Part shown: piece by piece, positions 1 to 10,685 of the stretch
Layout: every line of letters starts with the position of its first letter
Position numbering within the stretch: position 1 is the first letter of the stretch
From: Bacteroides nordii WAL 11050 = JCM 12987
Lineage (GTDB): Bacteria > Bacteroidota > Bacteroidia > Bacteroidales > Bacteroidaceae
Assembly: GCA_000613465.1 (NCBI GenBank)
Contig: BAJA01000006.1
Coordinates: 124,001 to 188,000 of the forward strand
Length of the DNA stretch: 64,000 nucleotides
Direction: 5' to 3'
Made by a program: the position numbers and the translations under genes
The notes under the pieces: model-generated
Databases searched by the model: none
Seen by the model: the letters and a program-made list of their open reading frames with translations, nothing else
Told to the model about the DNA's origin: nothing

Positions 1-71
1 AGACGTTTTCGTCCCCTATACCTTTAAAGCAGATGAACCGGAAGTTCCCCTAGTGGAAAGTGCAAAAAAAA

Positions 72-133
72 GCAAGGACATCACATTTTGCAGAAGTGTG
101 GGGGATTCTTTTCTGCAAATAGTGTGTCCTTGC
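72..133 (-). terminator. Intrinsic terminator of the GH85/SusCD locus
   Basis: A 9-bp stem (GCAAGGACA at 72-80 pairing with TGTCCTTGC at 125-133) encloses a second possible stem (TGCAGAA / TTCTGCA). Read on the minus strand it is followed by a run of eight T. It lies just after the stop of the last gene of the minus-strand locus, so it probably ends that transcript. Confidence 0.75.
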
Positions 134-149
134 GTCTGTAATTAAAGTA

Positions 150-1199
150 TTATTCGCTTAACTGTAGTTTGTTATGACCGGTCACAGTAATATCCAGCCC
201 CTTTATGGTTAACTGCATTGTAAATGAAATGCCGTCTTTTTTACGACCAAACCAGTTGGCATCATCGAGTTTAAGCCGGTAAATCAGCGTTTCCGGATCC
301 CAGTTTGCCTTAGATAATTTACCATCATCATAATAATAAGACTGATCGGGTGTGTCTACTATAGCATATGTATCCCGCGTTTCGTCAAAATCAGAAATGT
401 AGAATTGTATGTAGTAATTTCCGTCTTCTGCCTTCACAATCGGATCGGAGTTTACAAATGCATACTGGAAGAGATCAAATTCGCATATCTTCTGGCGGAA
501 ACCGTAATCCCAGCGTTTGATGTACATTTCATATTCTCCTGTCGGGTATTTCTCATACGAGAATTTGATAGGTAGATATTCTTCTGCATCATCGGCTTTA
601 TACGTAGAGGCTATACTTTCTGTGATCTCACCCGTGACTTTGTTGACAAACTCCAGTGAATCAACAGAACCGTAAGTGGCAATATCGAGCCAGCCATCTG
701 CTGCTACTCTAATGACACCTGCTGCTTTCTGAGACAGGTCTACTGTGATATCTTTGAGTACGCAGAATTTAAACCGATCCAGTTTCTGGTAAGTATCACC
801 ACGTACCAACAGCAGGTCGTATTCTCCTACTGTCCAGTTATCTTTGAATCCGAGCCCCACCATAATGGTGTCTGAACGGTAGGTACGTTGGTAATATCCT
901 AATTCGTCTCCAATAATTCCTGCGTATTTATATCCCCAGTCCAGGTACAAATCTTCGTTATTTTCGGCTTTGCGTACAATGAATTCGTCACTTTGCTGTA
1001 CACCGTCTACTTTGATAAACAGCAAGGCTCCGGATTCCTGAATAGGAACCTCATAACTACCTTTGTAGTTTTCCGTAGGGTTAAATTCTATCAGACTACC
1101 GTTGGTGGACGGCCCTGAAAGGCTGTTGTCGTCGTCACTACAACCCCATAACAACGGGAGTGCCAAGTAGAACAGTAATCTTAATGTAAGATGTTTCAT
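150..1199 (-). CDS. Surface lipoprotein at the end of a SusCD/GH85 locus
   Basis: Predicted 349-residue lipoprotein. The start at 1199 is preferred over an upstream ATG because it gives a clean lipoprotein signal: basic N-terminus, hydrophobic stretch, then LLWGC with the lipidated Cys at residue 20, followed by acidic SDDD as in Bacteroides surface-exported lipoproteins. The mature part is rich in aromatic and beta-strand-like sequence and seems to hold two or three Ig-like sandwiches of about 100 residues. It lies 82 bases after the GH85 gene and is the last gene before the terminator. Its position matches the extra glycan-binding lipoproteins (SusE/SusF-like, SGBP) of polysaccharide utilisation loci. 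I see no catalytic motif. A role in glycan capture at the cell surface is inferred from position only, and the exact family was not recognised. Confidence 0.75.
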   Translation of the reverse strand: MKHLTLRLLFYLALPLLWGCSDDDNSLSGPSTNGSLIEFNPTENYKGSYEVPIQESGALLFIKVDGVQQSDEFIVRKAENNEDLYLDWGYKYAGIIGDELGYYQRTYRSDTIMVGLGFKDNWTVGEYDLLLVRGDTYQKLDRFKFCVLKDITVDLSQKAAGVIRVAADGWLDIATYGSVDSLEFVNKVTGEITESIASTYKADDAEEYLPIKFSYEKYPTGEYEMYIKRWDYGFRQKICEFDLFQYAFVNSDPIVKAEDGNYYIQFYISDFDETRDTYAIVDTPDQSYYYDDGKLSKANWDPETLIYRLKLDDANWFGRKKDGISFTMQLTIKGLDITVTGHNKLQLSE

Positions 1200-1281
1200 A
1201 TTCGTTATTTTCAGATTCAAAAAATGAAAGGAGAGGGTGTGTGATAAAATTTGACACACCCTTTCTGTTACATCGGTGGTA

Positions 1282-4200
1282 TTATTCTTTTATTACTTTG
1301 AATGAGCGGACACATTTACCGTCTCTTGAAATTATCACATAGTACACACCCTTCGGAGCATCGAAACTCAATTTGCAAACTTCGTTGTTATCAGCATGAT
1401 ATTGTTTGGCTGTAATCAGTTTACCTTGAGTGTCACATACTCTTACATCATACTTACCTTCCTGTGAGAACAGGATATTGGCGTATTCCATGAACGGATT
1501 CGGATAAATGCTCAGATCTTCTACTATCTGGTTCTCGATACCTACACCCCCTTTTACTACGATATAGTCGTTGATCGTTTTAGTTGTAGTTCCCCAAGAG
1601 TTGGTCAGAGTCAGGCTAACCGGGTATTTCCCCTCTTTGGTATAAGAAGCTGTAGCGGATGTATTGCTATCTTGAGTGAAAGATGCACCTTCTAAAATCC
1701 ATTTGGCCGATTCAAAAGTAACTTTTCTTACACCAGTGATTGACGGAACACCCAATGCGGTAGATAACTGATTCTGAGGGGTATCTGTTGTCTTATCATT
1801 GGCAGTTGAACTGATTGTCATATAAGCACCTTTAACCAATGTGGAGTTCTTTCCTTTGTTGGGGAAATAAGTATTGCCGTCATCATCGGTCTGAGTCTCT
1901 TCGAAAGTGAAGTAGCCTTGCAAACCGGTCGGAGCAATTCTGTATCCTTTCATTGATTGTTGCACTTCAGCATCGGTAAGAGCTTTGTCCCATATCTGCA
2001 CTTCGTCTACCCATCCGGTGAAGCTGGCGAGATTGGTCATGTTACCACCTACATAGAAGTTTGCACCTTTCCAGTCTTTTGGACCTGAACCTCTGGATGT
2101 TACATCCAGCACTTTTTTCCCATTCAGATACATTTTCACATTTTTCCCATTCTTTACTACACAAACATGATACCAAACTCCCGGAGTTAGTGAATATCCG
2201 GTTGTAATACCGTCTACCTCAGCATTATGCTCATAATTGGGCGTACCTGCGGGAGGAGCGTCTACTGATACTGACAGTTCGTTTTCAGCATTTGCATATT
2301 TGCTGTAGTCCAATGGACGGATTGCTGTCCACATTTCACCCCATACTTTTTCTGTCCACGTGCCCGCATAGTTTCTGTTCACTTTGGTCATCAAAAGTGT
2401 TCCTAAAGAGGCATGTTCAAACTTCTCAACCTTGAACCACAGTCCGAATGATGTCGTTTGATAATTACTGAGTACACCGCTGTTTACAGTCAACTGGTAA
2501 GGCTCTTTCATATAAAGTGCCTGTGATACATTACAGTCGGCACCGTTGTAGGTTACACCCTCGTTGATCTCTGCCGTGAGTTTCACCGGAGCATCAGCCT
2601 TAGGTTCAGTGTTGTCAGCAAGGATATTTGTAACCTCCGGCAAACGTCCCGTTTCTTCTTTAGAGACGAGGAGCAAACCGCGTGTCATGTTCTCTTTACC
2701 TTCGCTGGTTACTTTAACATCATAGGTACCTTCTTCGGGCAGTGATGTGGTGAATGACAAAGAAGCAGCTTCATTCCCTCTTACTTCCTCACCTGTCAGT
2801 GAGTTGTATATCTGGAATTTGGATACGGCATGGTTAGGATCTTCAAAACCGATGGTAAATTCTTCTCCCGGTTTGATGATATCTTTGTCTATATTGATGG
2901 TTTCGATAACTGCAAGATCACTTTCAAGAGCGTCACTCCATACAATTGGTGAAGCCTTTTTACCATCCAGACCGATAGCACGTACACCAATCTGGAAAGT
3001 CGGATCTGTGGTATTTTTAAGTGGAGCATCTACAACATAGGCAGCCCATGAAGTGGTAGTAGTCACTACGAATGGAGTAACATCTTTTTGTTTTACATAA
3101 ATTTCGAAATAAGATGTGTTTACTTCTTCATTGTAGATCGGGCATCCTTCGTACTCTGGCTTTCTGTCACCGGTGAATGCAGAGTTAAATGTAATTTTGA
3201 AATCTGCACGGTTATATACGCGTTTCATTACTTTCGTTGCGGCGATAGTCGGACGTACCGGTGTTTTGTTGAAGTCTGAAGGAACGAATGAGAGTTCCCC
3301 CAACAGTGTTTCATAATTGTTATCAGTACCGGCTACAGATAATCCGATACATCCGATAACATCATTGGCTTGTAAACCTAATTCGGATGCGTTGACAGTG
3401 ATGGTTGTCCATTCGCCTTGTGCGATACCTTCTGCCGGAATAGTATAATAAGCAAACGTATTGGCATGGCCTTCTTTGGATATCATCAATTTCATTTTAG
3501 GATCAGTTCCGCTGTTGACTTTGAATGTTAGGGAGAATTTATCCTCACCGGATACTACATTGAATTTTGTACGGAACAAACGGATATCAGAATGTGCGGT
3601 AGCACCATGTATTTTCAGGCAGGAACCTGCAAACCATGCATCGTCAAAAGTGAAGTCACACTGGATGGCATCGGCAGGAACTGTCTGGCCATCACCATTG
3701 TCAATCCACCAGCGCCAGGTTGGCAGCATGTCTTGTATACCGATGTTGTACCATTTATGATCGAAAGTTGTTACTCCGTCTTTCTTGAAGAACATACCGT
3801 TGCCTAAGTTGAAACGTGTAAAGAAAGGAGTTTCTGTCAACGCACTCTCTTCAATAACAGCTTTAGAATATCCGTGCCAGTTTTTTAATTGGCTTAAGTT
3901 GGCTGTTACCTGTGCATCAGTTACAGGTGGAGTATTCAGAACATTACGTGTACCACCTGTAAACAGTAGTTCCTGTTTGGTCTGATACTCTTTCTGAATA
4001 GCCAAATCGGAAGTACCTCCTTCCGTAGAACTGGCATACAACTGGCTACGGTCATGTGCTCCCCATACTACTACTGAGACAGGTTGTCTCATCAATGCTG
4101 ACCATTTCAAACCGTAACCACGTCCTTGCTGGTCGAAACCTGCATATACATCGAAGGTACTACGTCCCAGGCTCTTGGCTGCTTCTGCTGATTTTATCAA

Positions 4201-5076
4201 CTGACTTTCTCCCCAGTTATAATTCAAGAAGAATACGTCGGTGACAGGCTCTCCGTTTTTCTGGAACCATTTATCGTTTTCACCGATTCCAAGGCTACAT
4301 CCGTTATCCGAAAGACCACCGGAGTTGGAAACGAAAGCATACCAGTCTACATGGAACGGCCAGTTTTCTTCTTTCGCAACTTTATGACATTCTGCCAGGA
4401 AAGAAGAGAAATTTTCGTTCAGTGTGGACGACCAATATCCTTCGGGGTTGATACCGATACCGTCTATACCATAATATTTCAGGAATTGGATTAGTTTGCG
4501 GGCATATTTAAAGTTACCGCTTCCGTCTTTGGCGCAAAGTTGTCCGAGGAACTTTCCGGCCTCACTGTTTTCGGTTACCGAGGCAGCCCAGTCTATGAAG
4601 TAGAGGCATCCTGTTTTTACACCGTTTTTGTGAGCTACGTCATTGAATGCACCCGGTACACGGAACCAGGAGTTGGACCAGTTACCATGGATGTTGATGT
4701 ATTGCCACATATTGAAGTTGTCTGCTTCAAAATTGTAACGGGGAAGTGGCCCCCACTTTTTGGTCATTTCACCGATAGGAGCCCACCAGCAAAGATTTTT
4801 GTTGTTTACATCTGAAAGATCTTTATTAGCTTTTGTTTCATTGTTCCAGAAACGTTCTTTCAGGGGAACACGTGAGATAAAGAAATTATCATCCATATAG
4901 GCCGGATCGTCACTGAAAGAGCTGCCGGGTGTCCATTTGTCAAGAGCTTCAATCATCTTGTTCTTGTCTGTTATTCCGAAGTCCACGTACATGTCGTGTG
5001 TTGGAATACTCTGAGCCATCGTACCGATGGATGCCAATAGGCCAATCGATGCAAATAGGTTTCTGAATTTCATCAT
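1282..5076 (-). CDS. Secreted GH85 endo-beta-N-acetylglucosaminidase with LamG-like, PKD-like and T9SS-type C-terminal domains
   Basis: 1264-residue secreted enzyme predicted to cut the chitobiose core of N-glycans (GlcNAc-beta-1,4-GlcNAc). A signal peptide ends near residue 22 (GTMAQS). The catalytic barrel covers about residues 25-400 and carries the GH85 motif IDGIGINPEGYW: Asn210 and Glu212 form the N-x-E pair that GH85 enzymes use for substrate-assisted catalysis. A second family-like stretch, DVYAGFDQQGRGY, follows. Next come beta-sandwich modules (about 450-800), a LamG/concanavalin-like domain (about 850-1030), a PKD-like domain (about 1110-1175) and a C-terminal domain of the T9SS type A kind (IYPNPF, then GVYYVII). 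The gene follows the SusD-like gene by 31 bases and is the only glycosidase in the locus, so the locus probably targets host or dietary N-glycans. The start could be either Met of the MM pair. The family assignment rests on motifs, not on a search. Confidence 0.85.
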   Translation of the reverse strand: MMKFRNLFASIGLLASIGTMAQSIPTHDMYVDFGITDKNKMIEALDKWTPGSSFSDDPAYMDDNFFISRVPLKERFWNNETKANKDLSDVNNKNLCWWAPIGEMTKKWGPLPRYNFEADNFNMWQYINIHGNWSNSWFRVPGAFNDVAHKNGVKTGCLYFIDWAASVTENSEAGKFLGQLCAKDGSGNFKYARKLIQFLKYYGIDGIGINPEGYWSSTLNENFSSFLAECHKVAKEENWPFHVDWYAFVSNSGGLSDNGCSLGIGENDKWFQKNGEPVTDVFFLNYNWGESQLIKSAEAAKSLGRSTFDVYAGFDQQGRGYGLKWSALMRQPVSVVVWGAHDRSQLYASSTEGGTSDLAIQKEYQTKQELLFTGGTRNVLNTPPVTDAQVTANLSQLKNWHGYSKAVIEESALTETPFFTRFNLGNGMFFKKDGVTTFDHKWYNIGIQDMLPTWRWWIDNGDGQTVPADAIQCDFTFDDAWFAGSCLKIHGATAHSDIRLFRTKFNVVSGEDKFSLTFKVNSGTDPKMKLMISKEGHANTFAYYTIPAEGIAQGEWTTITVNASELGLQANDVIGCIGLSVAGTDNNYETLLGELSFVPSDFNKTPVRPTIAATKVMKRVYNRADFKITFNSAFTGDRKPEYEGCPIYNEEVNTSYFEIYVKQKDVTPFVVTTTTSWAAYVVDAPLKNTTDPTFQIGVRAIGLDGKKASPIVWSDALESDLAVIETINIDKDIIKPGEEFTIGFEDPNHAVSKFQIYNSLTGEEVRGNEAASLSFTTSLPEEGTYDVKVTSEGKENMTRGLLLVSKEETGRLPEVTNILADNTEPKADAPVKLTAEINEGVTYNGADCNVSQALYMKEPYQLTVNSGVLSNYQTTSFGLWFKVEKFEHASLGTLLMTKVNRNYAGTWTEKVWGEMWTAIRPLDYSKYANAENELSVSVDAPPAGTPNYEHNAEVDGITTGYSLTPGVWYHVCVVKNGKNVKMYLNGKKVLDVTSRGSGPKDWKGANFYVGGNMTNLASFTGWVDEVQIWDKALTDAEVQQSMKGYRIAPTGLQGYFTFEETQTDDDGNTYFPNKGKNSTLVKGAYMTISSTANDKTTDTPQNQLSTALGVPSITGVRKVTFESAKWILEGASFTQDSNTSATASYTKEGKYPVSLTLTNSWGTTTKTINDYIVVKGGVGIENQIVEDLSIYPNPFMEYANILFSQEGKYDVRVCDTQGKLITAKQYHADNNEVCKLSFDAPKGVYYVIISRDGKCVRSFKVIKE

Positions 5077-5107
5077 AACTATTAGGATTTAGTGAATTAA
5101 TAAAGAT

Positions 5108-6964
5108 TTATTGTAATTTTTTTCTGTTTGCTACATCCCACCACAGGCGTGTTCCCTGCCAATCGTCCATACTGATACCGGTTGTCTCAGAGTTGAGCGC
5201 TTCTTTTGCGGTGAGTTCTACTTCTTCTACAATTTCCGAATCACTGGAGTTGTAAGGTATCCTCCGGACAGTAACTCCTTCGGTTAAGATTTCTCCTGTT
5301 ATCCAGTTAAAACGTGGTTCTTCCAATGAGCCGTCAGAGTATCCGTAAGCATAAGGACAGGCAGGGATGAGCAACGGATATCCGGTACGGCGATAGTCGG
5401 TCCAGGCAACCAGTGACATTGGGAACAGCGTAATCCACTTCTGGGTAATGATTTTCTGCAATGCCTGTTCTTTATCCTCATCCGGATTATGGTAATAGGG
5501 ATTGTTGTCAGCGTTAGCAGGGAAGTACCATGCATTGTTGAGCTGATAGTACCCTGACCATAATGGCAGATTATTGTCTGCATCATACCAGTCACGATAA
5601 ATAGCTTCGTTTTTCAGGGTGGAAGAGACCGTCTGATCTCCCATGCCTCTCCAGGCCATATATTCATCATATCTGCCCGACATAGAGTGTTTATCGAAGA
5701 ATTCTTTGATTCCGGCTTCATAGAATGATTGTGCCGAACCTCCCATACTCCAACCTCGCAGAGCACCTTCTGCACGTAGGAAGAGCGCTTCTTCCGTTTT
5801 GAATAATGCCAGTTTCTCACCTGCAAAATTCAGGTTGAATTTAGAGTAGTATTGATAGTTTTGTGAGGTTACACCGGCTACATCCAATGTGATTCCTGAA
5901 CGAATACTTACATATTCAGTCTCTTTTTTCAATGTTTTTTGTTCTTGATTCTTTATGTCTCCGCCATTCTTTGCAAACCAGAATTCGAGAATAGGGTGCT
6001 GGGTTCGTACTAAGATATTGTGGTAACTTGCGTTGAGGCGAGAGTCTACCCAGCTATTGGCTATTTTATACAGAGGATGATAGCCGACATCTGTTCCGCT
6101 TCCGCAAATCAATCCGATCGTTTTATCACCAGCTTCCAAAACTCCACGCTGAACAGCTTCTTCTCCCAGTTGACGGGCCGTTTTGGGGACTCCGTTGACC
6201 ATACAGGTGTATCCTTCCACATTAACAGTAGTCATGGCCATACGCAGAATGAGAGAATTGGCATATTTCCGCCACATTCTGACAATAGCACTGGCAGAGG
6301 TTTGTTCGGTCACCATATCAGTTTTCTCGATAAGAGCGTCAAGATTGTTGGTAGGGGCTTCTTGATAAACTTCCAGTATGGAATCGGCTTTAATCAGGTC
6401 ACGGAATATCTGAGAGTATACTTCGCTTTGTTTTTCGTAAGTCAACGGATGGTCTTCTTTCAGTTCTTTGTAATCTTTCAGCGGCATCGGTCCGTGTACG
6501 TTGGTATACTGAATCGCTTCGTCAGAAAATAGTATAGATGCAAATGCACCTAAAGGAGCTATTTTAAGGGTATCGGAAGAACGCATAACCGGTACAACCT
6601 GCTGGGCTACCCATTGCATATTTGCGGTAGGGCCGCTGGCAAAATCTGCATAAAAAGACAACGACGATTTCAAACGTCCGTCAAAACTATGAGGAACAGA
6701 CATATAACCAGCATAGTCGTCGCTGATAAAGCTACGTTGATACTGATATTTGTGCTCTCGTGAGTCAATCACCCTCATCTGTGCTGTCCGGAGAAATTCG
6801 GAAGCAAGCTCTGCGTTGGCTAAGATTCCTGTACTCGAAGAAGTACCGTCTTCTCTGTTGATGATTGAGGCATTTCCGTCATAGTCTAACAATGAGTCAT
6901 AACATGCTGTTAATGTCATTGTTAAGAGGAAAGAGAATAATATAGATTTCTTGTTTTTCATCAT
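5108..6964 (-). CDS. SusD-like outer-membrane glycan-binding lipoprotein
   Basis: 618-residue lipoprotein with a type II signal peptide (TLTACYDS, Cys21). The SusD/RagB-like pattern is visible as an alpha-helical, aromatic-rich protein with an N-terminal tail after the Cys, and the sequence resembles the SusD_2/SusD-like_2 branch. SusD proteins sit as a lid on the SusC barrel and hand glycans to it. The gene lies 24 bases after the SusC-like gene and 31 bases before the GH85 gene, so it is in the same transcript. The tail runs intact to the stop. The MMKNKK start could be moved by one codon without effect. The ligand is not readable from sequence; N-glycan fragments are inferred from the linked GH85. 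Confidence 0.88.
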   Translation of the reverse strand: MMKNKKSILFSFLLTMTLTACYDSLLDYDGNASIINREDGTSSSTGILANAELASEFLRTAQMRVIDSREHKYQYQRSFISDDYAGYMSVPHSFDGRLKSSLSFYADFASGPTANMQWVAQQVVPVMRSSDTLKIAPLGAFASILFSDEAIQYTNVHGPMPLKDYKELKEDHPLTYEKQSEVYSQIFRDLIKADSILEVYQEAPTNNLDALIEKTDMVTEQTSASAIVRMWRKYANSLILRMAMTTVNVEGYTCMVNGVPKTARQLGEEAVQRGVLEAGDKTIGLICGSGTDVGYHPLYKIANSWVDSRLNASYHNILVRTQHPILEFWFAKNGGDIKNQEQKTLKKETEYVSIRSGITLDVAGVTSQNYQYYSKFNLNFAGEKLALFKTEEALFLRAEGALRGWSMGGSAQSFYEAGIKEFFDKHSMSGRYDEYMAWRGMGDQTVSSTLKNEAIYRDWYDADNNLPLWSGYYQLNNAWYFPANADNNPYYHNPDEDKEQALQKIITQKWITLFPMSLVAWTDYRRTGYPLLIPACPYAYGYSDGSLEEPRFNWITGEILTEGVTVRRIPYNSSDSEIVEEVELTAKEALNSETTGISMDDWQGTRLWWDVANRKKLQ

Positions 6965-6988
6965 ATCTCTAATAATTTGAAGAGGTGG

Positions 6989-9900
6989 TTAGAATGATAA
7001 TTTTAAGTTTAGGCCGTAACTGCGGGTAGTAGGTAATGAGAATGCTTCAATACCACCGTAACTATTGGCTGTGGATACGGATACATCGGGGTCAACCGGA
7101 GAATCTTTGTATAAGAAGAACAGATTTCGTGCTACCAGAGAAGCACTCAAGTCAATAGGTAACTTAAACAATTTACGGAAGGTGTAACCAAATGAAACTT
7201 CCCGTAAACGGAAGTTGGTAGCCGAGTAAGCATATTCACTTAAAGCCGGTTCACCAAGACCGATAGCCTGGAAATAACCTTTAGCAGGTGCTATTTGTCC
7301 GTCGGGCATGACAACTCCCTGAACAGGCTTCATAACAAGCTGTCCTCCTACTGAGGATTTGGACAGATAAGTGACACCTGCGTCACGTGCTTTTCCGCTT
7401 CTTTCCGAGAGTCCGTATGCGTCCAATCTTGCTTCCGTATAAGAGATAACCGTACCACCTATTTTACCGTCAATCAGGAAGTAAAAAGAGAAGTTTTTGT
7501 AATTGAGTGAGTTACTCCAACCCAGATGATGCGGGGAGTTGGCATTTCCCAGATAGCAGTCGTACTTAGAACTGATCATGGGAGCACCATTGACATCTGT
7601 TTTTATTTTCCCGTCTGATCCGTAGGCAAATGTTCTTCCGTACAATTCGCCGTATGGTTTACCTACTTCATAGCGGATCTTCAACCCACCGGTATATACA
7701 GGGGTCGTCTCCATCACTTTATTTAAGTTCTCTCCGTAAGTTTTAAGAATCACATTCTTATTGAATGAATAATTGAATGCTGTACGCCAGATGAACTTTC
7801 CGTTGAGTCTTGAAAAATTATAAGCTAAAGTCGTTTCAAATCCGCGGTTTCTGATTTTACCGGAGTTCAGAGGTATTTGTCCTCCTGTAGCCGCTGATTT
7901 AGGCAACCACTGATTCAACATGATCGTATTGTAAAACGTAAGGTCAAAGTCAATGGTGTTGTTTAAAAAGCGGGCTTCTACTCCGAGTTCTGTAGAACGC
8001 ATAGTTTCCGGCAGTGGGTTATAGAAGGTTCGGTAACCGGAGGCTTCCGTGATTTGTGCCCCCCAGTTTTTAGACATACCTCCATAACTCAAATTGGGTA
8101 TTGAGTTTCCTACTTCACTGTAGGATATACGCACTTTAGAATAGTTGAGTATATCGCTCTGTATTCCAAATATAGAATTCAGCAACGCATTGCCACCCAC
8201 ACTGTAGTAAGTATAGTGGTTGGGAGTTCCTAAGGCTGAGAACTGAGTATATACACGTGCCCAGTCAGTGCGGACAGAAGCATCAATGAATGCCATGTCT
8301 TTATAGCCGATTGATGCTGTCGCATACACTGCATTTTCCCAATTCTGGTCTTTCGATTTGCTGGTCGGTACATTGGCTCCGTCATGCTTGGTTGTGATAA
8401 TATTGCTCGGATCGAAGACATTCGGTGTACTCGTTGAATCTGCCATCCAGTAATTGAATCCGAATGACGTGAAATCTTCTTTCAACGTACTTCCTCCTAC
8501 ATTGGCTGATAGATCAAAATCACCTACTTTCTTGTTGTAGCTAACCAGAAAGTCTGCAAAGATCTGATCACTGGTTGCTTTGTTATATTCGTGTATGGAG
8601 TTGTACACATTTTTGGCGTTGGTACCTTGATAGGTTTTTGTTTCGTTCGTATCTTTGGTTCTGTCTATCTTGCAACGGGCCAATGCGGTCAGGCCATCAA
8701 TGATGTTTACTTTTAACCCGATTGTAGCAAATGCGCGTTCACGGACATTCTCCTTTTGCAGGCGGTTGGCATACCAGTAGGGTGAGTTCCGGTTCTCATT
8801 GTCTAACCAGGGCCATTGTTGTATAGGCCTTCGGCATTGGCTTTGGGGTACTTTCCGTTTATTTCTCTGACGTAGTACAATTGTCCGTATGTTTCAGAGT
8901 GATCTTTGAAGTAAGAGATATCTGCATTACGAGGCATCAGATACAGGTCATATAAAGGATTGGCATATATACCTGAACCCGGACGGTTTTTAGAGGTCTG
9001 ATGTATATAGCTTCCTGAAAAACTGACCTCGACATGATTGTCCAACAGGTTTACAGTTTGGCGTAATGTGATATTGTGCCGTTCAAACTTATTCTGAGGT
9101 ATCATTCCTTTCGAGGTTGTATTACCATAAGAGAAGTAAGAAGTTGAATTCTTTGCTCCGGAAGATACGGAAATAGAATTATTGAAGTTAGTACCGGTCT
9201 GAAGGAATGAACTAATATTATCTACAGCACTATTACGTGCATAGGGTATTTCGTTTAGAGCCGTTTGTGACATACGACCGATACGGTCTCCCCATGAATA
9301 CATGTTCAAACGGCGCTTGTTGATTGCTTCGTTTGGGTTCAGACTGGTATCATCATAAAATTCAGTATTTGCACCGTATGTGTTTTGAAACTTTGGAGTT
9401 ACCAGCGGGGTTTCAAATAGCATACTGCTTGATACATCCACCGAAGTACGTCCTTCCTGACCTTTTTTAGTTGTAATGATAAGAACGCCATTAGCAGCTT
9501 TTGAACCGTATAATGCAGCTGCGTTCGCACCTTTCAGGATGTTAATATCAGCGATATCATCCGGATTGATGTTTGACAAACCATCCCCTCCGTCTGTACT
9601 ATTGCCACCGGACAATAAAGCATCCTCAATCTGTGCCGTACTACGATCTGCCATAGGTACTCCATCCAGGATGATCAACGGTTGGTTGTTTCCTAAGATA
9701 GATGTATTACCACGAAGAAGCAACTTTGAAGAGCCACCGGCACCGGTAGAGTTTGGTGTGATTACCAGACCAGCTGTTTTTCCCTGCAAAGCATTGATGA
9801 AGTTGGCATCTTTGGCACGTGTCAACTCATCTCCGTTTACTTTTTGAGTGGCATAAGTAAGTGAGGATGCTTTCTTTTCGATACCAAGTGCGGTAACGAC

Positions 9901-10554
9901 TACTTCATCCAGAACTTCTGTGTCTTCGGCTAAAGTGACGTTAATCATATTCTTCCGGATAGCGACAGTCATTGCCTTATACCCGATATACGAGAAGGTC
10001 AGTTCTCCGGAAAGTTCCGGAATACGGATAGAATAGTTACCGTCGATGTCACTGATTACTCCCTCATTCGTTCCTTTGAGAGTGATGTTGACACCAATTA
10101 GAGGCTCCCCTGTACTGTCGGTTACTTTACCGGAAATGGTTACTCTTTTATCATTCTGATTGATTCCGTCTGTTTTGGTTTCTCCTACTTTGTTGGAAAG
10201 AATGATGTGTGAACCCTCCATTAGATAATGGATGTTTGTACCCTTAAATAAATCATCCAGAACTTTAGAAACAGGAATTTCTTTGGCGTTAATTGACACT
10301 TTCTTGTCAATGTCAACGTGCGAGTTTATAATAAATAAATACTCTGTTTGTTTCTCTATCTCATTCAATATATTTTCAATAGGGGTATTTCGTGCTGAAT
10401 ACGAAATCCGGGCGCTTTGTGAATACCCTTCTTTGGCATTGAGTGAAAATATGGAAATCCAGATTAATAGAAGCGTTACTTTCATAATCTTAAGAAGATG
10501 GTTAATTTGTTTTTCATCAAAAGATAAAAAATCCATTATAGACTTTTTATTCAT
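6989..10554 (-). CDS. SusC-like TonB-dependent receptor with STN domain (single-base frameshift)
   Basis: Outer-membrane glycan importer. Reading from 10554 gives a signal region, an STN domain (about residues 50-105) of the kind that talks to FecR anti-sigma factors, a carboxypeptidase-regulatory-like beta-sandwich (about 135-215, starting VTISGKVTDSTGEPL), a TonB-box-like DEVVVTALG, a plug and the start of the barrel. A stop then follows NNGPG near 8803. The barrel continues in another frame to a C-terminal LNLKLSF. One extra C in the CCC at about 8807-8811 (read on the minus strand) joins the parts as NNGPWLDNENRNSPYW and gives 1188 residues, the normal SusC length, so this is probably a sequencing error and not a pseudogene. 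The gene is first in the SusCD/GH85 operon and lies behind an ECF sigma/FecR pair, which the STN domain is expected to control through substrate sensing. Confidence 0.88.
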
Positions 10555-10685
10555 ATCTTTGCATTGATTTAATATGGTTTCTACTGTGTTGATTCAAAGG
10601 GATTCCGGCAGTGTGGTGAAGGACCTGTCGGTATCCTCCTTTTGGGGGATTAGGCAATTTCTACATCATAGGCTGGTTCTCCTTT

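Noticed and set aside
2..142. Possible 3' end of a plus-strand gene (frame reading DVFVPYTFKADEPEV onward)
   Set aside because: Open from the window edge to a TAA, but it runs through the terminator hairpin and becomes Cys-rich and unlike a normal protein end. Without upstream sequence it cannot be supported.
8803..10554. SusC gene as a true pseudogene
   Set aside because: A one-base repair gives a normal-length receptor, and at least ten other genes have the same kind of break, so sequencing error is the better explanation. The same argument applies to kdpB, the guaA-like gene and the TonB receptor.
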